A DNA stretch of 64,000 nt, taken from the NCBI RefSeq assembly GCF_018122595.1, contig NZ_JAGRQH010000003.1:345569-409568 (forward strand). The letters run 5' to 3'. Shown in pieces: positions 9,653 to 19,029 of this stretch. Both the position numbers and the translations under genes were made by a program. This DNA comes from Neokomagataea anthophila. Lineage in GTDB: Bacteria; Pseudomonadota; Alphaproteobacteria; Acetobacterales; Acetobacteraceae. The number at the start of each line of letters is the position of its first letter. Position 1 is the first letter of the stretch. The notes beneath the pieces are model-generated. The model saw only the letters and a program-made list of their open reading frames with translations. It made no database searches and was not told where the DNA came from.

Positions 9653-10726
9653 TTAGATGCCCGTAGCTAATGCATTAGCAATTGCGCTCCCTACATCAGA
9701 GGTGGCGTCTTTCCCCCCCATATCTGGTGTTCGAGGGGTATTTTTCTGAGACAAAACATCCGTCATCGCCTTTAGGATAAGCGCTGCGGCCTCGTATTCT
9801 CCAAGATGGTCCAACATCATGGATGCTGACCAGATCTGGCCAATCGGATTCGCAATATTCTGCCCAAAAATATCTGGGGCTGACCCATGCACGGGTTCAA
9901 ACATGGAGGGATATTTTTTCTCTGGATTAATATTGGCTGATGGGGCAACCGCTATAGTTCCGGTCATGCCCGGACCCAGATCAGACAAAATATCACCAAA
10001 TAAATTACTGCCGACTACAATATCAAAACGCTCCGGAGACATCACAAAACGAGCTGCGAGAATATCAATATGGTATTGGTCCATCTGGACATCTGGATAT
10101 TCGGCTCCAATAGCCGCAAATCGCTCGTCCCAATAAGGCATCGAATGATACAGGCCATTTGACTTCGTAGCAGACGTCACATGAGGGCGCGCCATTTTCC
10201 GTGCCAACTCAAAGGCGTAGCGCAAAATACGATCGGTACCGAGCTTCGTAAAGACGGCGCTCTGAACAACTCCTTCGGCAGCCGTCCCCTCAGCAAACCG
10301 CCCACCAACCTGAGAATATTCTCCTTCAATGTTTTCCCGCACGATCCAAAAATCGACATCCCCCGGTTTTTTATTTGCCAATGGGCAAGGAATGCCCGGT
10401 AATAGCCGCACAGGGCGCAAATTCACATACTGATCAAACTCCCTTCGGATCTTAAGAAGAAGCCCCCACAGTGACAAATGATCTGGAACTCCCGGATAAC
10501 CGACAGCCCCCAAAAGAATGGCATCATTCTGCGCTAACTGGCTCATGCCGTCTTCAGGCATCATCTGACCGGTCTTGAGCCAAGTCTCACAGCTCCAGTC
10601 AAAATGGGTATACTCAAACCCGATCCCACACACGCGCCCGACAGTATCGAGCACCTTGATGGCTTCCGGCATCACCTCTTTGCCAATGCCATCACCGGGG
10701 AGAATTGCTATCTTGTGAATCGTCAT
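9653..10726 (-). CDS. Tartrate dehydrogenase / D-malate dehydrogenase-type beta-decarboxylating oxidoreductase
   Basis: About 357 residues of the isocitrate/isopropylmalate dehydrogenase superfamily: ILPGDGIGKEV at the N-terminus, LRPVRLLPGIPCPL, the ENIEGEYSQVGGR substrate loop, the Lys-containing TKSNGL region, DILSDLG for the metal-binding Asp residues, and EPVHGSAPDIFGQNIANP for the NAD site. The ENIEGEYSQVGGR wording places it in the TtuC/DmlA branch (tartrate, D-malate) rather than LeuB. The ATG at 10726 is preferred to GTG at 10732 because AGG lies 6 bases before it. Its place in the island suggests oxidation of a 2-hydroxy-dicarboxylate side product; the exact substrate is open. Confidence 0.85.
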   Translation of the reverse strand: MTIHKIAILPGDGIGKEVMPEAIKVLDTVGRVCGIGFEYTHFDWSCETWLKTGQMMPEDGMSQLAQNDAILLGAVGYPGVPDHLSLWGLLLKIRREFDQYVNLRPVRLLPGIPCPLANKKPGDVDFWIVRENIEGEYSQVGGRFAEGTAAEGVVQSAVFTKLGTDRILRYAFELARKMARPHVTSATKSNGLYHSMPYWDERFAAIGAEYPDVQMDQYHIDILAARFVMSPERFDIVVGSNLFGDILSDLGPGMTGTIAVAPSANINPEKKYPSMFEPVHGSAPDIFGQNIANPIGQIWSASMMLDHLGEYEAAALILKAMTDVLSQKNTPRTPDMGGKDATSDVGSAIANALATGI

Positions 10727-10737
10727 CGTCACCTATC

Positions 10738-11877
10738 CTAATGAATACGCAGACATGCATGGGCGAGCGCCACCCAATACGCGATGCCTTGCGAAATAAT
10801 CGTGTCGTCAAAGTCATAATCAGGAGCATGCAAGGGCGCTGAAGCCCCATTACCAAGCATGACAAATGCACCCGGTCTTTTTTCGAGCATGAAACCAAAA
10901 TCTTCAGAGGCCATACTCGGTGTCATATCCGAAACAACTTTACCTTCCTCCCCGACAACCTGCCTCATCGCAGCAAGAGCCTGTGCGGTTTCGTCTGTTG
11001 TATTCACGGTTACGGGGTAAGGCTGATGAAAATGTACTGAAATAGTAACATTATGTGCTTGCGCTAGCCCTATGGCCAAACGGGTCATCCCTGCTTTCAA
11101 CGCTTCGAGTACTTGTGCATCCAAAGCACGGATCGTACCGCCCAACGTGGCGGTTTCAGGCAAAATGTTATCCGCCACGCCTGAATGGAACGTACAAATG
11201 GACAAAACAGCGGGGACCAACGGATCCGAACGACGCGACACCAGTACTTGCGCTTCCTGAACAAACATTGTCCCAATTGTCAGTGCATCGCGCCCAAGAT
11301 GAGGCTGCGCGGCATGTGAACCCTGCCCCTTTATTTCGACGATAAACCGCCAGCCACCTGCCATAATCGCTCCTGTACAGGTCGCCATAGACCCTACAGG
11401 AAGTCCAGGCCAATTATGCATCCCAAAGACACGTTCAGCGGGACATTGCTCTAACAAGCCCTCATCCAGCATCACTTTTGCCCCCGCCCCCCCTTCTTCC
11501 CCTGGCTGGAAAACAAAATGAACGGTCCCGCATTCCGGTGGGTTCATAGCTAATGCTGCAGCCGCTCCCAAAAGCATCGTGATATGGCCATCATGCCCAC
11601 ACGCATGCATCTGCCCAACATGACGCGAAACATGCGCATGATCGCCCCGCTCCTCAATCGGCAGAGCGTCCATGTCAGCGCGCAAAATGATAGATGGCCC
11701 AGAATTTTTCCCTTGGAGAGAAGCAATAACCCCCGTTTTGGCTAACCCTCTCGACGGACGATATCCTTGAGACATCAAAACATTTGCAATGATGTCAGAC
11801 GTTCGAAACTCTTCAAACCTCAACTCTGGATGAGCATGGAGGTCTTTGCGCAAACTAATGAGATCTGCGAGGTCCAT
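10738..11877 (-). CDS. M20-family amidohydrolase (hippurate hydrolase / N-acyl amino acid deacylase type)
   Basis: A 379-residue di-metal amidohydrolase. Visible motifs are LHAHPELRFEE, ILRADMDALPI (metal-bridging Asp), MHACGHDGH (metal His), QPGEEGGAGA (catalytic and metal Glu), the lid-domain GQGSHAAQPHLGRDAL and DNILPE. The family hydrolyses amide bonds of N-acyl amino acids or related conjugates in the cytoplasm. It ends 12 bases before the tartrate dehydrogenase-type gene and starts 4 bases after the aldehyde dehydrogenase stop, so the three are probably co-transcribed. In this island it may release a free amine or amino acid from an acylated substrate (inference). Confidence 0.88.
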   Translation of the reverse strand: MDLADLISLRKDLHAHPELRFEEFRTSDIIANVLMSQGYRPSRGLAKTGVIASLQGKNSGPSIILRADMDALPIEERGDHAHVSRHVGQMHACGHDGHITMLLGAAAALAMNPPECGTVHFVFQPGEEGGAGAKVMLDEGLLEQCPAERVFGMHNWPGLPVGSMATCTGAIMAGGWRFIVEIKGQGSHAAQPHLGRDALTIGTMFVQEAQVLVSRRSDPLVPAVLSICTFHSGVADNILPETATLGGTIRALDAQVLEALKAGMTRLAIGLAQAHNVTISVHFHQPYPVTVNTTDETAQALAAMRQVVGEEGKVVSDMTPSMASEDFGFMLEKRPGAFVMLGNGASAPLHAPDYDFDDTIISQGIAYWVALAHACLRIH

Positions 11878-11880
11878 GGC

Positions 11881-13359
11881 TTAGCTCTCAAACGCCATAA
11901 GGACACTTTTATAGCGCAAATTTGCCTCTACAGCTTGCCGCCCAAGATCCTTGCCAATTCCTGAGCCGCCATACCCACCTGTGGGAATTACAAAGTCGGA
12001 TGAACGGCCATACCGATTGACCCAGACCGTACCAGCCTTCAAATTGCGCACTGCACGCATGGCCCGCCCCAAATCAGTTGTATGGACACCCGCTGCCAAC
12101 CCGTACGTCGCATGAGACGCTAAGGACAGCGCCTCTGCCTCATCCTCAAATGTTTGGACCGTTAAAACTGGCCCAAAAAGTTCATCTTTTACAGCCCGCA
12201 TCTGCGGTGTAACATTCGAAAGAATGCACGGGGAGAGAAACGCACCTCCCGGTCCATCTAACCGTCTCATCGGCAAGAGTGCAGATGCACCTTCCTGCAC
12301 ACTACCCTGGATAGTCGTCTCAATAGATTTAGCCTGAAGTTGCGATATAATAGGAGAATATCGTGTCTCGGAATGTTCAAGCTTTCCGCTGGTTAGCCCT
12401 GCCGCCTTAGCAAGGACTTTCTCCATCAGGGCATCATGAACTCCCTTTTGAACGATCAGACGCGAGCCAGAAACACAGACCTGCCCCGCATTTCCGGTAA
12501 AAGCACGGAGAATACGGTCTGCAACAACATCTACGTTACGAATATCATCGAAAACGATCTGCGGACTTTTTCCACCCAACTCAAGTGTGACGGGTTTGGG
12601 GCCACTGTCAGCTGCCGCCTTCATGATCTGAATTCCCGTCCGTGTGGAGCCTGTAAATGTCAGCTTTCCACAAATTGGGTGTCGAGCCAGAGCATCTCCC
12701 GTAATCGGCCCCGTGCCCTGAACGACATTAAACAAGCCTGCAGGCACGCCAGCTTCAACGGCCAGTTCCGCCAGTCGAATAATTGAAAAGGGCGTCATTT
12801 CTGAGGGCTTGAGTACCACACCATTCCCCGCCACCAGTGCTGGAATGACTTTCCAACTCCCCATGACCAAAGGGAAATTCCACGGCGCAATTGCGCCAAT
12901 GACCCCATATGGTTCAGCCAGAACCAAACCCAATAGATCATGCTGCGTAGCCGCCACCTCTCCACCCAGCTTATCGGCATATTCAGCGAAAAAACGAATC
13001 CCCTCAGCTGTAAAGGGAACATCCCAGGCCGTTGTCTCAGCAATTGGACGCGTCGAACACACCGTCTCCAGACGGGCCAGTTCGACCGCATTTTCTTCCA
13101 CAAGCTCTGCCCATCGTCGTAAGACACGCCCCCGTTCCCGAGGAGCGCAACGCGCCCATCCGGAGCAGGTCTGTACATCTTGAGCGAGACAGACAGCATG
13201 ATCTACCAGAGTTTCTCCAGCTTCCGGCAGATGACAGAGTAATCGACCATCTGAGGGAGCATGAACGGGAATACTCCCTTCACCTTTCAATAACTTTCCA
13301 CCTACAAAATGTGCGTTTGGCAACACCACACAATTTGGGTCAAAGGTGATACTTGTCAT
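11881..13359 (-). CDS. Aldehyde dehydrogenase (aminoaldehyde / PuuC-like)
   Basis: About 492 residues of the NAD(P)-dependent aldehyde dehydrogenase family: IGAIAPWNFPLVM, LKPSEMTPF, LTFTGSTRTG, LELGGKSPQIVF and GNAGQVCVSGSR with the catalytic Cys, plus a near-C-terminal TGGYGGSGIGKDLG. The pattern fits the PuuC/KauB/betaine-aldehyde group acting on aminoaldehydes. Start ATG at 13359 is chosen because AGGA lies 7 bases before it; an adjacent ATG at 13362 is also possible, and a longer frame extends upstream to 13446. It is divergent from the aminotransferase gene, which would supply its aldehyde substrate. Confidence 0.85.
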   Translation of the reverse strand: MTSITFDPNCVVLPNAHFVGGKLLKGEGSIPVHAPSDGRLLCHLPEAGETLVDHAVCLAQDVQTCSGWARCAPRERGRVLRRWAELVEENAVELARLETVCSTRPIAETTAWDVPFTAEGIRFFAEYADKLGGEVAATQHDLLGLVLAEPYGVIGAIAPWNFPLVMGSWKVIPALVAGNGVVLKPSEMTPFSIIRLAELAVEAGVPAGLFNVVQGTGPITGDALARHPICGKLTFTGSTRTGIQIMKAAADSGPKPVTLELGGKSPQIVFDDIRNVDVVADRILRAFTGNAGQVCVSGSRLIVQKGVHDALMEKVLAKAAGLTSGKLEHSETRYSPIISQLQAKSIETTIQGSVQEGASALLPMRRLDGPGGAFLSPCILSNVTPQMRAVKDELFGPVLTVQTFEDEAEALSLASHATYGLAAGVHTTDLGRAMRAVRNLKAGTVWVNRYGRSSDFVIPTGGYGGSGIGKDLGRQAVEANLRYKSVLMAFES

Positions 13360-13523
13360 CATTTCTTCCTGCACAGAACCATTGCGGCAATGGTATAATG
13401 TGCGCAGGTTGCTCACATGGGGCAAACGGCAAAACACCCCAGACACATATTTGAATATCCCTGCTATCTAGGCCGCACCTACAGCATTTTCTGCTCCGGA
13501 AGCCGTCTTTTCTTGCATTACAT

Positions 13524-13542
13524 ATTGCAGAGTTTGCGCAAT
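13524..13542. promoter_or_regulatory. Short inverted repeat in the divergent promoter region of the amine island
   Basis: ATTGC at 13524-13528 and GCAAT at 13538-13542 are mirror images 9 bases apart, in the 215-base divergent gap 13360-13574 between the aldehyde dehydrogenase and aminotransferase genes. This gap must hold both promoters. The repeat is short and could be chance; no regulator gene lies next to it. Confidence 0.25.
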
Positions 13543-13574
13543 GATCGGTGGTCAGGATTAGTGCAGGAAACATC

Positions 13575-14957
13575 ATGGATACGCCACGTCTCGTCTCGCT
13601 TGACCGCGAACATCTCATTCATCCTGTCTCATCATGGCAGGGTCACGAAACCAGCGGTGCAACCATTCTCGAATCCGGTAAGGGTGTCTGGCTAACAGAC
13701 AGCAAAGGAAACCGCCTTCTAGACGGGTTTTCTGGTCTGTGGTGCGTCAATACCGGTTATGGTTGCGAAAGCGTCATCGAAGCTGGCCGACGCCAACTTG
13801 AAAAACTGCCCTATGCTACCGGCTATTTCGGCTTTTCAAGTGAGCCCGCCATTGAACTCGCAGCACGGCTGACACAACATGCGCCGGGGCACCTTAATCA
13901 TATCTATTTCTCCCTCGGCGGTTCCGATGCTGTAGACAGTACGCTCCGCTTCATCCGTTACTATCAACATGCTCGGGGCACCCCTGAAAAACGCCATATC
14001 ATCGGCCTACAGAAGGGCTATCATGGCTCATCCTTTGTGGGCGCTGGCCTGACTGCACTCCCCGTCTTTCATCGTGACGCGGATGTACCGCTCCCATGGC
14101 AGCACCATATTCCAAGCCCTGATCCTTACCGTCACCCTGCGGGCCCCAATGCTGATGCCATCATTAATGCTTCCATACAGGCACTGCATGCGGAAATTGC
14201 AAAAATTGGTGGCCCACAGCATGTGGCGGCCTTCTATTGCGAACTTGTTCAAGGGTCTGGTGGCGTCATTGTTCCACCGAAAGGCTGGGCAACCGCCATG
14301 CAAGCCGCATGCCGTGCTCTAGATATCTTATTTGTCGTTGATGAAGTCATTACCGGTTTCGGACGAACTGGACCACTCTTTGCCTGTGCTCATGAAGATA
14401 TCGAGCCAGACATGATGACAGTCGCTAAAGGCCTAACGGCTGGCTATGCCCCCATGGGAGGCGTATTCTTGTCTGACACGATCTACGAGACAATCCGCGA
14501 CAAGACACCACCGGGCGTTTCCGTCGGACACGGCCAAACCTACAGTGCCCACCCGGTCAGTGCCGCTATCGGCCTCGCCGTTCTGGATTTGTATGAAGGC
14601 GGCCTACTTGAAAACGGAACCCATGTCGGTGCGCATCTTGCAACACGCCTACGTGAGTTTGACAACCACCCATTGGTCGGGACAACCCGATCTCTCGGTA
14701 TGCTGGCCGGTATTGAGCTGGTCACGGACAAATCAGCCAAAACCAAACCAAATTCTCAGCTTGGTATTTCCAGTAAACTGAGCCGTTATGGCTATGAGCA
14801 AGGCATTCTCTTCCGAGCCTTTGGCGACGACGTCATCGGCCTTGCGCCGCCACTATGCAGCACAATTTCCGAAATAGACCAGCTCTGTGACGGCATTATC
14901 TCCGTACTGGACCGGGTCATAAAAGACCCAGCTATAGCCAACGCTTTGAACATCTGA
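13575..14957 (+). CDS. Class III (PLP-dependent) aminotransferase, putrescine/omega-amine:pyruvate type
   Basis: About 460 residues. The fold-type I class III signature is clear: GNRLLDGFSGLWCVNTGYG at the N-terminus, FFSLGGSDAVDS-like glycine-rich PLP phosphate loop, VVDEVITGFGRTG with the pyridine-nitrogen Asp, and TVAKGLTAGYAPMGG with the PLP Lys. This matches SpuC-type putrescine/omega-amino acid aminotransferases that move a terminal amine to pyruvate. ATG at 13575 has AGGA 7 bases upstream; an upstream TTG/GTG-type frame start is less likely. It would produce the aminoaldehyde for the divergent dehydrogenase and is followed within 35 bases by a carrier. Confidence 0.88.
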   Translation: MDTPRLVSLDREHLIHPVSSWQGHETSGATILESGKGVWLTDSKGNRLLDGFSGLWCVNTGYGCESVIEAGRRQLEKLPYATGYFGFSSEPAIELAARLTQHAPGHLNHIYFSLGGSDAVDSTLRFIRYYQHARGTPEKRHIIGLQKGYHGSSFVGAGLTALPVFHRDADVPLPWQHHIPSPDPYRHPAGPNADAIINASIQALHAEIAKIGGPQHVAAFYCELVQGSGGVIVPPKGWATAMQAACRALDILFVVDEVITGFGRTGPLFACAHEDIEPDMMTVAKGLTAGYAPMGGVFLSDTIYETIRDKTPPGVSVGHGQTYSAHPVSAAIGLAVLDLYEGGLLENGTHVGAHLATRLREFDNHPLVGTTRSLGMLAGIELVTDKSAKTKPNSQLGISSKLSRYGYEQGILFRAFGDDVIGLAPPLCSTISEIDQLCDGIISVLDRVIKDPAIANALNI

Positions 14958-14991
14958 ATGAACTCTAAAAGGACGTGGAGGTTGCCCCATC

Positions 14992-16323
14992 ATGATACCT
15001 GAACCTTCCTCCTCTGGACCTACGACACTGGATGATCTGCGACCAACGAACTTTCATGCAAAACTGGCGCTGATTTCTGCTGGTGGTCCGTTCTGTGACG
15101 GCTATATCCTTGGGATTGTCGGCATTGCTCTTCCTGCTATTGTGCGGGAACTCCATCTCACCGGAGGAGAAACAGGCCTCGTCGGTGCAGCGGCGCTTTT
15201 GGGGGTGTTGGTCGGTGGAATGCTCGGAGGCACAGTCTCAGACCGTCTTGGGCGGCGGCCTCTTTTTACACTCAATATTGCAGCTTTCTTAGTCCTCTCC
15301 CTGCTGCAAGGAGGATGTTCCAGCTTACCGTTTTTGGTCGGCCTCCGTTTTCTTCTTGGTGTTGCCGTCGGCTCAGATTACCCCATCGCAACATCTTACG
15401 TCACTGAGTTCATGCCGCGTAAACTCAGAGGTCCTGTGCTTTCCGGACTAATTTTGGCTTGGTGGGGCGGTTACACAACAAGCTATGCCGTGGGGTACGG
15501 ATTATCCTTCTTTCCGGGTGTGCCGTGGCAGGTCATGCTCGCCTCTAGTGCGGTTCCATCACTGATACTCTTCTGCCTACGGCTGGGACTTCCTGAATCC
15601 CCTCGCTGGCTCATTCAGAACGGGCGTATCGAAGACGCTCGCAGCATTTTGCGCGACTATCTGAGGACAGACATCTTCCCTAAAGCCGAAAGTCAGGGGC
15701 CGTTGTCCCTTCTGCAAATTATTCAATCACCCTATCGGGGCACCGTTGTCTTTGTCAGCGCCTTCTGGATCCTACAAAGCGCTCCGGGGTTTGCTATTCA
15801 TACGCTTCAGGCTCAACTTTTACGTCAGTATCATGTCCAAAATGCTTTATTAGGATCATTCTGTATTACAGGCCTGACCATTCTGGGCATCCTTCCTGTA
15901 ACACTGGGACTGATCAACCTCATAGGACGGCGGCTATTATTAATTAGCACGTTTGCCATCAGCATGGCTGGCCTTTTGCTTCTTGGTATATCGCCTTACC
16001 CGAACAATTGGGTGATATTTTTAGGTTTTATTCTTTATTCGGTATCCGAAGCTGCCGGAAGCGGACTCCAATTCGTCTATCCGAATGAGTTGTTCCCAAC
16101 GGCCATTCGCGCAAGTGCCGTCGGCATGGCCTGCTCGTTTAGCAGATTAGGTGCGGCCTTTGGAACATTCCTGCTGCCGCTGGGATATGACCGGTTGGGA
16201 CTACAATCCATGATGCTTATAGCTGCGGGCTTCATGCTAGCAGGCCTCTTGATCAGCTATATATGGGCGCCAGAAACAAAAAATTCCTCTCTAGAATCAC
16301 CTCCCTCCCCCTGCACCTCCTGA
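14992..16323 (+). CDS. MFS transporter, sugar-porter-like
   Basis: A 443-residue 12-span carrier. The motif between spans 2 and 3 is GGTVSDRLGRRPLF, a LPESPRWL motif follows span 6, and YPNELFPTAIRASAVG precedes the last spans, all typical of sugar-porter-related MFS proteins including those carrying organic acids, inositol or nicotinate. It sits between the aminotransferase and an FAD oxidoreductase, with 13 bases to the next start, so it probably imports an island substrate or exports a product. Substrate unknown. Confidence 0.85.
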   Translation: MIPEPSSSGPTTLDDLRPTNFHAKLALISAGGPFCDGYILGIVGIALPAIVRELHLTGGETGLVGAAALLGVLVGGMLGGTVSDRLGRRPLFTLNIAAFLVLSLLQGGCSSLPFLVGLRFLLGVAVGSDYPIATSYVTEFMPRKLRGPVLSGLILAWWGGYTTSYAVGYGLSFFPGVPWQVMLASSAVPSLILFCLRLGLPESPRWLIQNGRIEDARSILRDYLRTDIFPKAESQGPLSLLQIIQSPYRGTVVFVSAFWILQSAPGFAIHTLQAQLLRQYHVQNALLGSFCITGLTILGILPVTLGLINLIGRRLLLISTFAISMAGLLLLGISPYPNNWVIFLGFILYSVSEAAGSGLQFVYPNELFPTAIRASAVGMACSFSRLGAAFGTFLLPLGYDRLGLQSMMLIAAGFMLAGLLISYIWAPETKNSSLESPPSPCTS

Positions 16324-16336
16324 CGGAGATCATATC

Positions 16337-17611
16337 ATGAAACTTGTTCCTTACTGGCTGGACAATATTTCACCAGTATCCGGTACCGCTCTTACAGAGT
16401 TCCCAACGCAAGCCGATGTGGTGATCATCGGCGCTGGCTTTACGGGCCTTTCCGCCGCTCTGACTCTCGCCAAAGCGGGTAAAAGTGTTGTTGTGCTTGA
16501 GGCAGACCTAATTGCCAGCCATGCTTCTGGCCGAAATGGCGGACATATCAATAACGGGACGGCCGGCAATTTTCAGGCCATGATAAAGAAATACGGGCTG
16601 GAGCAAGCTGTTGCTTTGTACCGTTTTTTCGATGACGCGGTGGATACCGTTGAAAAGATCATTGCAACCCACAATATCCACTGTGATTTCCGCCGCTGCG
16701 GAAAGCTGAAAGTGGCTTGGACGCCTCAGCATCTGGCCAGCCTACGCGCAGACCAAGAGGCCGTTAAGCGTCATGTTGACCCAGAGACCAATTTCTTGGA
16801 CCGTAACGCCGTTGCGGCTGAGATCGGTGGATCTACGACGTTTGAAGGCGGTATTTTGTATCGCAAAAGCGCACAGATGCATGTGGGAAAATTTGGACGT
16901 CATCTTGCGGCCCAAGCAATAAAAGCCGGCGCAAAAATTTTTGAGAACACGCCCATGATACGCCTTCGCCACACGGGTAGCGTGTTTGAAGTCTTTTCTT
17001 CTGTTGGCGTCATTCAGGCGCAAAATGTTTTGCTCGCAACAGGCACGAGCCGGAAAGCACCGAACTGGTTTCGCCGTCGCATCATGCCGGTGGGTAGCTT
17101 CATTGTTGCAACAGCCCCCATGCCGGAAGAATTATTCACACGCATTCTACCAGGGCGCAGGAATGTCGTCACAACCCGCAACATCCATAATTACTTCCGA
17201 ACAACTGAAGACCGGCGTTTAATTTTTGGCGGACGGGCAAATTTCTCTCAGTCCAGTGAAAAATCGGACATCCAATCGGGGCAGATTTTACATGCCGCCC
17301 TCACCGAAATTTACCCTGAGCTTGAACAGACAAAAATTGACTATTGCTGGGGCGGTAACGTCGACATGAGCATCGATCGTTTACCTCATGCTGGTGAATG
17401 GAATGGCGTCACTTATGCCATGGGGTTGAGCGGGCACGGCGTTCAGATGTCCGTTCACCTTGGGCACCTTCTGGGCCTTAAGCTTTCCGGAGCACATGTG
17501 GATATTCCTGTCTGGAACCGCCCATGGCAACCCATACCTGCCTACGGAATTGCCACATATCTCATGCCCGTTGTTGGCGCCTATTACCGCGCCAAGGACA
17601 AATATTCCTAA
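16337..17611 (+). CDS. FAD-dependent oxidoreductase, DAO family (PuuB / gamma-glutamylputrescine oxidase-like)
   Basis: A 424-residue flavoprotein. The dinucleotide-binding motif is DVVIIGAGFTGLSAALTLAKAG, followed by the E at the end of the second strand and the ASGRNGGHINNG motif characteristic of PuuB/OrdL-type amine oxidases. The C-terminus has the second FAD contact MGLSGHGVQMS. These enzymes oxidatively deaminate gamma-glutamylputrescine or secondary amines to aldehydes with H2O2. Its start lies 13 bases after the MFS stop. It fits with the aminotransferase and the aldehyde dehydrogenase in amine catabolism; the natural substrate is inferred only. Confidence 0.85.
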   Translation: MKLVPYWLDNISPVSGTALTEFPTQADVVIIGAGFTGLSAALTLAKAGKSVVVLEADLIASHASGRNGGHINNGTAGNFQAMIKKYGLEQAVALYRFFDDAVDTVEKIIATHNIHCDFRRCGKLKVAWTPQHLASLRADQEAVKRHVDPETNFLDRNAVAAEIGGSTTFEGGILYRKSAQMHVGKFGRHLAAQAIKAGAKIFENTPMIRLRHTGSVFEVFSSVGVIQAQNVLLATGTSRKAPNWFRRRIMPVGSFIVATAPMPEELFTRILPGRRNVVTTRNIHNYFRTTEDRRLIFGGRANFSQSSEKSDIQSGQILHAALTEIYPELEQTKIDYCWGGNVDMSIDRLPHAGEWNGVTYAMGLSGHGVQMSVHLGHLLGLKLSGAHVDIPVWNRPWQPIPAYGIATYLMPVVGAYYRAKDKYS

Positions 17612-17618
17612 CTTAACA

Positions 17619-17657
17619 ACCAACCCAGCAGGAAATTTTTTCTCTTGCTGGGTTGGT
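17619..17657. terminator. Bidirectional intrinsic terminator between the PuuB-like and HAD genes
   Basis: A 12-bp stem: ACCAACCCAGCA at 17619-17630 pairs with TGCTGGGTTGGT at 17646-17657, with a 15-base T-rich loop. It sits in the 51-base gap between two converging genes, so it can stop transcription from both sides. Confidence 0.75.
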
Positions 17658-17662
17658 CTTAC

Positions 17663-18328
17663 TCAAAGCCCAAAGACGCCAGGAAGCCCGCTGATATCCT
17701 TAATCTCTTCATACTCATAAAAGGGATTGGCGGGTTCATGACGGCGGTTGACCCAGACCTTGGACCGTATTCCCAGATCATAAGCCGTCATTAAGTCATA
17801 ACGGAAAGACGACGAGACATGCGTGATCTCTTCGGGGCCACACCCCAGAACATCCAACATATATTCAAAGCCATTCATATGCGGCTTGTACGTTCCCGTT
17901 TCTTCCGCCGTAATGACTTTATAAAATGGTGCCCCCAATTTATCAACATTTGACATAATTTGGCTATTCATAGCGTTCGAAAGAATAACTAATGGAATGT
18001 CTTGAGCGATTTTTGCAAGCCCCGCAGGTACATCTGGGTGAGGACCCCATGTTGGAACTTCATTATAAATACGTAACGCATCCTCTGAACGAAACGGTAC
18101 GCCATTCTTTTTACACGTGCGCTCCAAAGCATTATGCACCACCTCCGCATACGGCTTCCATGCACCGAGGACCTCATCCAAACGATACGCCGCAAAATTC
18201 TTAATGAAGCGCTGCATCGCTGGCTCGCTCAGGACATCACCGTAGATTCTACGGGCTGCTCCAGCCATATCGAAGAAGGTCAATGTGCCGTAGCAGTCAA
18301 AGGTAATGAACTTAGGACGGAAGGTCAT
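17663..18328 (-). CDS. HAD-superfamily hydrolase, haloacid dehalogenase type II-like
   Basis: A 221-residue HAD hydrolase: FDCYGTLTFFD (motif I nucleophile), VILSNAMNS (motif II), TAEETGTYKPHMNGFEYML (motif III Lys) and the HVSSSFRYDLMTAYDLG acidic region. It belongs to the same subgroup as the gene at 6256-6975, with clear similarity in motif III and C-terminal region. It is the only minus-strand gene within the rightward half of the amine island and is divergent from the cupin gene. Whether it dehalogenates or dephosphorylates is unknown. Confidence 0.8.
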   Translation of the reverse strand: MTFRPKFITFDCYGTLTFFDMAGAARRIYGDVLSEPAMQRFIKNFAAYRLDEVLGAWKPYAEVVHNALERTCKKNGVPFRSEDALRIYNEVPTWGPHPDVPAGLAKIAQDIPLVILSNAMNSQIMSNVDKLGAPFYKVITAEETGTYKPHMNGFEYMLDVLGCGPEEITHVSSSFRYDLMTAYDLGIRSKVWVNRRHEPANPFYEYEEIKDISGLPGVFGL

Positions 18329-18545
18329 ATACGATTCCTTATGTGGCCATTACTATATGGCGTACTCGTTATGATGCCGCCTTCAGTTCAACAGTCGTTA
18401 TCAGGTTTTCCCCATTCGGCGCAGGAAATATCATATTGATATGAAGATGCAGTACGCTGTGCTGTGCAAGCTTAAAAATCAGGATCAGAACCGGCACGGA
18501 ACACGGCACATTGGGTCTCTAAATTTCTATTGTGTGAGCCTTTTC

Positions 18546-18899
18546 ATGAACCTTCTTATTCCCATCTCGAAAGATCCAGACATTCTTCCACGCGACTCGA
18601 TTGCTGAATTGAGCCGCCTCATTTCCGGAAACCCTACATTCAAAACATGGCCCCTAGACACGTCACGAAATGGCAATGTTCGCACTGGAGTTTGGCAAGC
18701 TACACCGGGAACAACCCAATCCATCAAAGGCGAAGCCTTTGAATTCTGTCATATCCTCGAAGGTCTTGTGAAAATTACAGAGAATGATGGAACATCATAC
18801 ATCTTCAAGGCGGGAGATAATTTCATCATGAAGCCCGGCTTCGAAGGAATATGGGAAACAATTGAAACCGTTAAAAAGATCTATGTCTTTGTAGAATGA
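18546..18899 (+). CDS. Small cupin-domain protein (DUF861/cupin_3 type)
   Basis: About 117 residues from the ATG at 18546. The body is a single cupin barrel: GVWQATPGTTQ, KGEAFEFCHILEGLVKI (first cupin motif, glutamate and His present), and AGDNFIMKPGFEGIWET (second motif), ending in YVFVE. This is the DUF861 form often encoded beside DAO-family oxidoreductases and PuuB-like genes; the role is unknown, possibly ligand sensing or metabolite processing. A longer frame begins at 18441 but adds residues unlike the family and has a poorly placed ribosome site. The 217 bases 18329-18545 before it hold the divergent promoters. Confidence 0.7.
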   Translation: MNLLIPISKDPDILPRDSIAELSRLISGNPTFKTWPLDTSRNGNVRTGVWQATPGTTQSIKGEAFEFCHILEGLVKITENDGTSYIFKAGDNFIMKPGFEGIWETIETVKKIYVFVE

Positions 18900-19029
18900 C
18901 CACGGGTCTTAACCCTGACTAAATCATCTCTACCCCTCGCAATACTCTGCCTCCCGTGACAAAGTTTGCGGCACCTCCTCCATCTGAATACCGTTACACT
19001 CTTCTTCCGCATACTGCACGGAGCCTCTC

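Noticed and set aside
12436..12786. Open frame of 116 codons on the plus strand opposite the aldehyde dehydrogenase
   Set aside because: Runs antisense inside a clear enzyme gene, has no family motif and no ribosome site.
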